A stretch of DNA of 11,470 nucleotides from NCBI GenBank assembly GCA_016191305.1, contig JACPOX010000019.1:1-11470 (forward strand), read 5' to 3'. Position 1 is the stretch's first letter. Every line of letters begins with the position of its first letter. Position numbers and translations under genes: made by a program. The notes under the pieces were generated by a model. The model searched no databases and was not told the origin of the DNA. It saw nothing but the letters and a program-made list of their open reading frames with translations. This DNA comes from Legionella longbeachae (GTDB lineage Bacteria; Pseudomonadota; Gammaproteobacteria; Legionellales; Legionellaceae). Positions 7,463 to 11,470 of this stretch are shown piece after piece.

Positions 7463-8377
7463 ATGTGGTTTAATAATGCACTTATCTATCAATATGAAAT
7501 TGATGAAGCTTGTGATTTAACAGCTTCGTTAGCTGAAAATAATCTGAAACCTTGCCCTCCCCATGCACGCTTTGTATATGGTTGGCTCCCTGTATTTGCG
7601 GATGAGTTCGTTCAGGACATAGCTGGTAGTTCTCTTATTTGTATGGGTAAAGAAGAACGCTTACTTCATAGAGGGGTGATTAATAAAATGCTCTCCGAAA
7701 AGGTGCAAATACTGGAAACCCAGCAAGGCCGTATTATAAAAAGAGCTGAGAAAGCTCAATTAGCTGAAGACATTGAATTTGAACTATTACCAAAATCCTT
7801 TTGCATTCAAAAAAGATTGCTCGCTATTCTCGATAGCGTTAGTAAAAGAATAATTATCAATGCATCAAGCACTACTCAAGCCTCACAGCTTACTTCACTT
7901 TTGCGAAAATCCGTTGCAGGGATCTCCATTGAACCACTAACTCATAAAGAAAATCTGGCTTTACGATTTGCACAATGGATTCATTCTGCCGGAACACTTC
8001 CTGACTCCTTTCAATTGGCATCAGATTGTCTGCTCTTTTCTCTTGATGACGATAAAAAACGTATCCATTGTAAAGGCTATGAGTTGCCCGCAGAAGAAAT
8101 TTTAACTTTATTATCCCAAGGTATGGCTACGGCTGAAATTTCATTAATTTGGAAAGAAAGAATCCAATTTACCCTAACCCATGATTTTACTTTCAAAAAA
8201 CTGAAAAGCCTTGATTATCTGCTTGATGATTTTAACGACATTAAACAACTAGATGAAGAATACCAGCAAAAAGACGCTGCGCTTACATTATTATCTGGAG
8301 AACTTCGTGAATTGACTAATGATCTTTTAGCAGCACTAGCGATAAAAGAGCAAGAGCCTATTTTAGAAGAAGTATAA
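7463..8377 (+). CDS. rdgC: Recombination-associated protein RdgC
   Basis: RdgC is a ring-forming dimeric DNA-binding protein, associated with the nucleoid, that limits RecA-driven recombination. The 304-residue length equals the E. coli protein (303). Recognisable family features are the start MWFNNALIYQ, a FVYGWLPVF segment, ICMGKEERLL followed by a conserved helix with VINKMLSEKV, FELLPKSF, the LLRKSVAGISIEPL block, FQLASDCLLFSLDDDKKRIHCK and WKERIQFTLTHDFTFKKLKSLD. It closes with LLSGELRELTNDLLAAL. A strong AGGAG precedes the ATG by 7 bases. It is the last gene of the apparent barrel-kup-rdgC unit and runs into a large hairpin (8443-8519), which may end transcription. There is no sign of damage. 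Confidence 0.93.
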   Translation: MWFNNALIYQYEIDEACDLTASLAENNLKPCPPHARFVYGWLPVFADEFVQDIAGSSLICMGKEERLLHRGVINKMLSEKVQILETQQGRIIKRAEKAQLAEDIEFELLPKSFCIQKRLLAILDSVSKRIIINASSTTQASQLTSLLRKSVAGISIEPLTHKENLALRFAQWIHSAGTLPDSFQLASDCLLFSLDDDKKRIHCKGYELPAEEILTLLSQGMATAEISLIWKERIQFTLTHDFTFKKLKSLDYLLDDFNDIKQLDEEYQQKDAALTLLSGELRELTNDLLAALAIKEQEPILEEV

Positions 8378-8442
8378 AACATGAAAAGAGTCCATGACCT
8401 TGACTTTCACTGACGTTAAGTTAAGGAAAAGTGGCTTTCAAA

Positions 8443-8519
8443 TGTAGGTTGGGCCCCTGGCTCAACATGAACATCTGCTTAAAATATAATCTTTGGTTGG
8501 GCCAGGGGCCCAACCTACA
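8443..8519. repeat. Long GC-rich inverted repeat between convergent rdgC and bamD
   Basis: Two 24-base arms (8443-8466 and 8496-8519) are reverse complements with one mismatch (a T-G wobble in RNA) around a 29-base loop. The arms contain TAGGTTGGGCCCCTGG and its complement, far more GC-rich than the surroundings. The TAGGTTGGGC core is typical of dispersed palindromic extragenic repeats in many bacteria. Both convergent transcripts would fold it into a very stable hairpin. It may act as a bidirectional transcription stop or mRNA 3' protector, although there is no clean U-tract directly after either arm. Confidence 0.8.
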
Positions 8520-8543
8520 AAATTGTAAAGTTAATAACATCTT

Positions 8544-9317
8544 TTACGTTATTTTTTCCATCTTGCTTGTAGGGTAAGTAGCTTTATAAACCATCAATGC
8601 TTCATTCGCAGCTTGCTTAAGTCCTAATGCACTATTGGCATAATACATAACCGCCAAGGCTTGTTGTACACTAGGCGCTTGCGGATAGTTTTTAACGAGA
8701 TAACTCGCTCGCTCAGTAGCGGCAACATACATTTGGCGCTTAAAATAAAACTTCGAAACATTTAATTCATGCTGTGCAAACATATTGCGCAGATAAATCA
8801 TTCGTTGCAATGCATTTGTCTTATACTTACTCTCAGGGAACTTTTGGATTAGGATCGCAAAATCTGAATAAGCCTGGGTCTGGGTTCCAGGATCTCGCCA
8901 TGATTCATCCAATGGTAATACCTTTGCAAAAACCCCACGAGTTTGCTGGAAATTTGCCATACCACGCATGTAGTAGGCATAATCAACCTTTTTAGCTCGA
9001 GGATAAAGATGAATGAAGCGATCAGCAGTAGCTGCAGATGAAAGATAATCTTCATTATTATAATATGCATAAATTAAATCCATTTGCGAATTCTCAGTAT
9101 AATCGCTAAAGGGATACATGGTTTCTATCGCCTCAAGATGCTTTATTGCAGTAGCATATTCTTTTTTCTTCAAATCTTTCTGAGATTCAGTATACAGCTG
9201 CTGAGCGGTCATTCCTTTGTAAGGGTTCTTATCCTCATCATCTTTATTCCACCATGTTTTGCAAGCAGATAAAGACACCATTAAACCGATTAGGAACAAC
9301 ATTTGAATTCGTTTCAT
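8544..9317 (-). CDS. bamD: Outer membrane assembly lipoprotein BamD (ComL)
   Basis: BamD is an essential lipoprotein of the BAM complex that inserts beta-barrel proteins into the outer membrane. It faces the periplasm and contacts BamA, BamC and BamE. The 257-residue precursor begins with a lipoprotein signal peptide whose lipobox LSAC puts the lipidated Cys at residue 19 (E. coli precursor: 245 residues). The mature protein is built of TPR-like helix pairs: LYTESQKDLKKKEYATAI, DYTENSQMDLIYAYYNNEDY and YYMRGMANFQQT, then the RDPGTQTQAYSDFAILIQKFP block and NVSKFYFKRQMYVAATERA. An AGGTG ribosome binding site lies about 7 bases before the ATG. A good promoter is predicted at 9453-9481, leaving a leader of about 130 bases that contains the 9351-9427 palindromic element. 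The gene converges with rdgC across the inverted repeat 8443-8519. Confidence 0.95.
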   Translation of the reverse strand: MKRIQMLFLIGLMVSLSACKTWWNKDDEDKNPYKGMTAQQLYTESQKDLKKKEYATAIKHLEAIETMYPFSDYTENSQMDLIYAYYNNEDYLSSAATADRFIHLYPRAKKVDYAYYMRGMANFQQTRGVFAKVLPLDESWRDPGTQTQAYSDFAILIQKFPESKYKTNALQRMIYLRNMFAQHELNVSKFYFKRQMYVAATERASYLVKNYPQAPSVQQALAVMYYANSALGLKQAANEALMVYKATYPTSKMEKIT

Positions 9318-9350
9318 AAACTACACCTATAAATTATATCTGTTGCAATT

Positions 9351-9427
9351 AGGGTCTGTTTAAATTTCTACTATTCCGGCCAAAATGAGCTGATTTTGGC
9401 TCGGACCAGCGAAATGTTAACAGCCCC
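9351..9427. repeat. 77-bp imperfect palindromic element (MITE/REP-like) upstream of bamD
   Basis: The element has related ends in inverted orientation: AGGGTCTGTTTAAATTTC at the left and the reverse complement of AGGGGCTGTTAACATTTC at the right. At its centre is a strong hairpin: TCCGGCCAAAAT (9375-9386), loop GAGCTG, then ATTTTGGCTCGGA (9393-9405), which pair over 12 bp with one bulged T. Most of the 77 bases can therefore fold back on themselves, as in non-autonomous palindromic repeats. No transposase and no clear target duplication are visible. Whether it is dispersed in the genome cannot be seen from one copy. Confidence 0.65.
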
Positions 9428-9452
9428 TACAACAACCACAAAAACTTGAAAC

Positions 9453-9481
9453 ATTATACCTAGGACTATTTAATTTGCGAA
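9453..9481 (-). promoter_or_regulatory. Predicted sigma70-type promoter of bamD
   Basis: Read on the minus strand, there is a perfect TATAAT -10 box (9458 to 9453) preceded, after a 17-base spacer, by TTCGCA (9481 to 9476; four of six bases of the -35 consensus). Transcription would start near 9446, about 130 bases before the bamD ATG. The whole 9351-9427 palindrome would then lie in the bamD leader RNA. This is a motif match only. Confidence 0.5.
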
Positions 9482-9623
9482 CATTCTTATGTTTTTTTTA
9501 AAATAATGTGCAATGAAAGAAGATTTTTCTATTAATCAAGAACACTTCATTAAAGGTAAAAAAACCCATTAGTAGCAGGTCACTATAAAATAACCGTATT
9601 TTTTACTGATTTAATGTTTTCAT

Positions 9624-9655
9624 CTATTTGATAAAATTAATATTTTATCAAATAG
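9624..9655. promoter_or_regulatory. Perfect 14-bp AT-rich inverted repeat directly upstream of the small peptide gene
   Basis: CTATTTGATAAAAT (9624-9637) and its exact reverse complement (9642-9655) flank a TAAT centre. It ends 5 bases before the AGGAG ribosome binding site (9660-9664) of the 29-codon ORF and is followed by TTTT. It could be an operator for a dimeric regulator, a stem protecting the 5' end of a short mRNA, or a weak terminator/attenuator. The rest of 9430-9623 holds no gene. A possible -10 box TATAAAAT is at 9584-9591, without a clear -35. Confidence 0.6.
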
Positions 9656-9669
9656 TTTTAGGAGCTGTA

Positions 9670-9759
9670 ATGAAACCTATTTTAAATGCATTAAAGCCTA
9701 ATGAAAGTCAAAACAACTCAAATCAACTGTCGATTAATCTCCCAAATAATCCAAATTAA
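9670..9759 (+). CDS. Small ORF encoding a 29-residue Asn-rich peptide
   Basis: The family of this ORF is not recognised. It has an ATG with an ideal AGGAG (9660-9664) 5 bases upstream. The 29-residue product starts MKPILNALKPNESQ, becomes very rich in Asn (about 10 of 29) and ends NLPNNPN just before TAA. It has no Cys, aromatic residue, membrane helix or signal peptide. It is flanked by a perfect 14-bp inverted repeat on the left and a perfect 13-bp hairpin on the right, so a short abundant transcript covering only this ORF is plausible. A larger gene with a phosphorylase-like domain follows 85 bases downstream. Possible roles are a modified-peptide precursor, a leader peptide controlling the next gene, or a small toxin/antitoxin. 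Translation itself is supported by the ribosome binding site but not proven. Confidence 0.55.
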   Translation: MKPILNALKPNESQNNSNQLSINLPNNPN

Positions 9760-9786
9760 TTGTACTCATCTATGGCATCAGATACC

Positions 9787-9822
9787 TAAATAAACAGAGG
9801 TAATAGGTGCTCTGTTTATTTA
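9787..9822 (+). terminator. Perfect 13-bp hairpin between the small ORF and the phosphorylase-like gene
   Basis: TAAATAAACAGAG (9787-9799) pairs without mismatch with CTCTGTTTATTTA (9810-9822) around a 10-base loop. The descending arm is T-rich (TTTATTTA), so it may work as a partial rho-independent terminator or as an RNA-processing/protection stem. It lies 27 bases after the small ORF stop and 22 bases before the next ATG. That is a position that would let most transcripts end after the peptide while some read through. Confidence 0.6.
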
Positions 9823-9844
9823 ACCCCTTGATTCAGGAATCCCT

Positions 9845-11470
9845 ATGCTGCAAAAAGAAATATTCATGGAAATAAATAAAAAATTACCATTCAATTCTGT
9901 TTTACCCAAAAATTCTTTCTTTGATAAATATCAACTCCCCATGGAAAAGGTAATAAAACAACAGAATGAATGGTTAGAACAGATAAACAAAGAGACAGAA
10001 AATCATTGTATCAAATTAAGTTCTATCGGTTTAGGCGATAGGGTTAATTATTTTAAAATTAAGCCTTTTATTTATCAAGATATTACTTCTGAAGAACAAG
10101 ATATCATTCGATTAACTCGTACTATGGATTTACCACATATAGTGGATTCATTTGATATTAATGAGAAAAACACGTTGTTTTCTAGCTCTGAGTTAAGTAC
10201 TAAGGAACAGGATCAAGAAGAACTCAACCGAGTTCTAGACTTAAGACTCTATCCCACAATCAAACAAATAATTAAAGAAAAAAAGGCAAATATATTTCTT
10301 GGATCGAAACCAGAATTACAAGTCTATTCAGCGTCACTTAAAGAAAAACTTATCATTGAAATTGAAATACCATCATCAGTCAAATTCTATCTTGCATTAG
10401 ATAATGTTGGTGATATGAAAGTTTATATTGCAAACATAGTCAGTCATGAAAATTTAATACAACAGTTAATTACTTTAAAATTAGCCGATATTAATCTAAA
10501 AAAAATACCCATAATTGGTAATACTCAGCATTATAAAACAGTTTGCAAAGAAGATTTAATTACTTTTGAAAAGCAGGCTTTTTCTTATTTAGCAAAGAAA
10601 AATGTACTCATTGTTGCAGGATGTTCTCTTGAAGATACTGTAAGTTCCACGTTAGAACAAATATTTGCTGGAAATATAAGTAAAAAGAAATTTTCCGGAT
10701 CTTTGGTTTCTCTTACCTATCTGCAAAGTCAGTATGTCCCAAATTTAGGATTTATTATTCTCAATTTAAATTATGGTGAAATTTGCGAGGAACAAATCTC
10801 CATTATTTTAGAAAAATTTAATTGTATTGGAATTTTTAGCGGAAGTGCTGCCGGATATATTTCAAGAGAAGTTGAAGATACATTGCCAGAAATTGGTACT
10901 AGGGTACCCGTGTTTTCTGCCAAAAATTATTCTGGTGACTTAGTAAGTCTGAATGAAAAAAATAACAATCTTCATTTGCACGTCCCCACAATTTTTTTTG
11001 AAACATGGAATTGGTTAAAACATGCTAAAGAGTCAGGAGCCAGCACTGTAGATGTTGAAACTTACTACATTTTAAAAGCAGTGCAAAAATTTCAAGAAAC
11101 ACATCCGCTGACAAAATTACATATTGATATTGGAGTTTTTATATCTGATTTTGTGGGAAAAAAACCTTTAAGAAGCTACGAAAATGTATTTACTAACTAT
11201 CCAATGATTTTACAAAAATTCGTTGATGAAGTATTAGTTTTTAATATCATGTCCCCTTACAATAATAATCGACTATCAATTCCAATTTTTTCTAATGATT
11301 ATTTATCACTTAATCCTGAAAAAATTGTCATTGAACAAAACATTAAAAATGAAGCTGTTGTTGATTGCATTGGAACCTACTGGGATAAGTCAGAATTTTC
11401 AAAACGAGTACATACTCCGGTTACTATTGGGAAAATACGCGATAAGGAATCTTTTGTTAACCAGTCTGTA
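9845..11470 (+). CDS. Large protein with divergent nucleoside-phosphorylase-like domain (3' partial)
   Basis: The frame is open from the ATG at 9845 (AGGA at 9835-9838, 6 bases upstream) to the right edge: 542 codons without a stop. The protein is not recognised as a named gene. Residues 1-200 or so are Lys/Glu-rich with predicted helices and strands but no known motif. Residues 250-465 look like the PNP/UDP nucleoside-phosphorylase/nucleosidase fold: a strand NVLIVAGCS (253-261), then GIFSGSAAGYI (329-339) in place of the usual Gly-rich loop. TVDVETYYI (401-409) resembles the family's V(D/E)MEt base/ribose-binding block, and VFISDF (431-436) resembles the xxSD motif with the catalytic Asp. 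A further 75 or more residues (with VVDCIGTYW) follow. There is no signal peptide or membrane helix. Base composition is more AT-rich than in kup or his, suggesting separate origin. It could act on nucleosides or nucleotide-linked peptides, or be an effector; none is shown. Confidence 0.6.
   Translation, partial: MLQKEIFMEINKKLPFNSVLPKNSFFDKYQLPMEKVIKQQNEWLEQINKETENHCIKLSSIGLGDRVNYFKIKPFIYQDITSEEQDIIRLTRTMDLPHIVDSFDINEKNTLFSSSELSTKEQDQEELNRVLDLRLYPTIKQIIKEKKANIFLGSKPELQVYSASLKEKLIIEIEIPSSVKFYLALDNVGDMKVYIANIVSHENLIQQLITLKLADINLKKIPIIGNTQHYKTVCKEDLITFEKQAFSYLAKKNVLIVAGCSLEDTVSSTLEQIFAGNISKKKFSGSLVSLTYLQSQYVPNLGFIILNLNYGEICEEQISIILEKFNCIGIFSGSAAGYISREVEDTLPEIGTRVPVFSAKNYSGDLVSLNEKNNNLHLHVPTIFFETWNWLKHAKESGASTVDVETYYILKAVQKFQETHPLTKLHIDIGVFISDFVGKKPLRSYENVFTNYPMILQKFVDEVLVFNIMSPYNNNRLSIPIFSNDYLSLNPEKIVIEQNIKNEAVVDCIGTYWDKSEFSKRVHTPVTIGKIRDKESFVNQSV

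Noticed and set aside
8849..9070. ORFs on both strands within bamD
   Set aside because: They are alternative frames of a clear full-length BamD gene with lipobox and TPR pattern.
9845..11470. The large ORF as a MccB-type (ThiF) adenylyltransferase
   Set aside because: No GxGxxG nucleotide-binding motif or zinc CxxC pairs are present. The visible motifs fit a phosphorylase-like fold better.
1..11470. CRISPR arrays, tRNA or rRNA genes, and complete insertion sequences
   Set aside because: No regularly spaced direct repeats, tRNA cloverleaf, rRNA stretch or transposase ORF was seen on reading both strands.

Overview
The window looks like a chromosomal piece of a Legionella-type gammaproteobacterium. 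The grounds are a bifunctional HisB followed by HisH-HisA-HisF-HisIE, an AT-rich base composition, and Legionella-like housekeeping proteins (Kup, RdgC, BamD). The genus is inferred from gene content and protein flavour. The sequence does not prove it.

Layout. Positions 2-3478 (+) carry the distal half of a histidine operon with tightly overlapping genes: hisB (5' end outside the window), hisH, a broken hisA, hisF and hisIE. hisA has lost about 80 internal codons and its reading frame, so the ProFAR isomerase step should be missing unless another copy exists. HisH also carries a Gly-to-Asp change in its PGVG oxyanion motif. Immediately downstream, tail to tail and overlapping hisIE, is an rlmI-like 23S rRNA methyltransferase gene (-) that lacks about 65 C-terminal residues. 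The histidine region therefore shows at least two deletion-type lesions within 1.5 kb.

Positions 4599-8377 (+) form a likely operon of an outer-membrane beta-barrel protein, the potassium transporter Kup and the recombination-associated protein RdgC. A long GC-rich inverted repeat (8443-8519) separates rdgC from the convergent bamD (8544-9317, -), which encodes an essential lipoprotein of the outer-membrane assembly machine. A 77-bp imperfect palindromic element (9351-9427) lies between bamD and a good predicted promoter, so it would be transcribed as part of the bamD 5' leader.

From about 9480 to the right edge the DNA is visibly more AT-rich and has no familiar housekeeping gene. It holds a perfect 14-bp inverted repeat, a 29-codon ORF with an excellent ribosome binding site whose peptide is Asn-rich and ends in Asn, a 13-bp perfect hairpin, and then a large ORF (at least 542 codons, running off the edge). 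That ORF contains a divergent nucleoside-phosphorylase-like domain. This small-peptide/hairpin/enzyme arrangement is the best candidate in the window for something undescribed. Its function is not known from the sequence.
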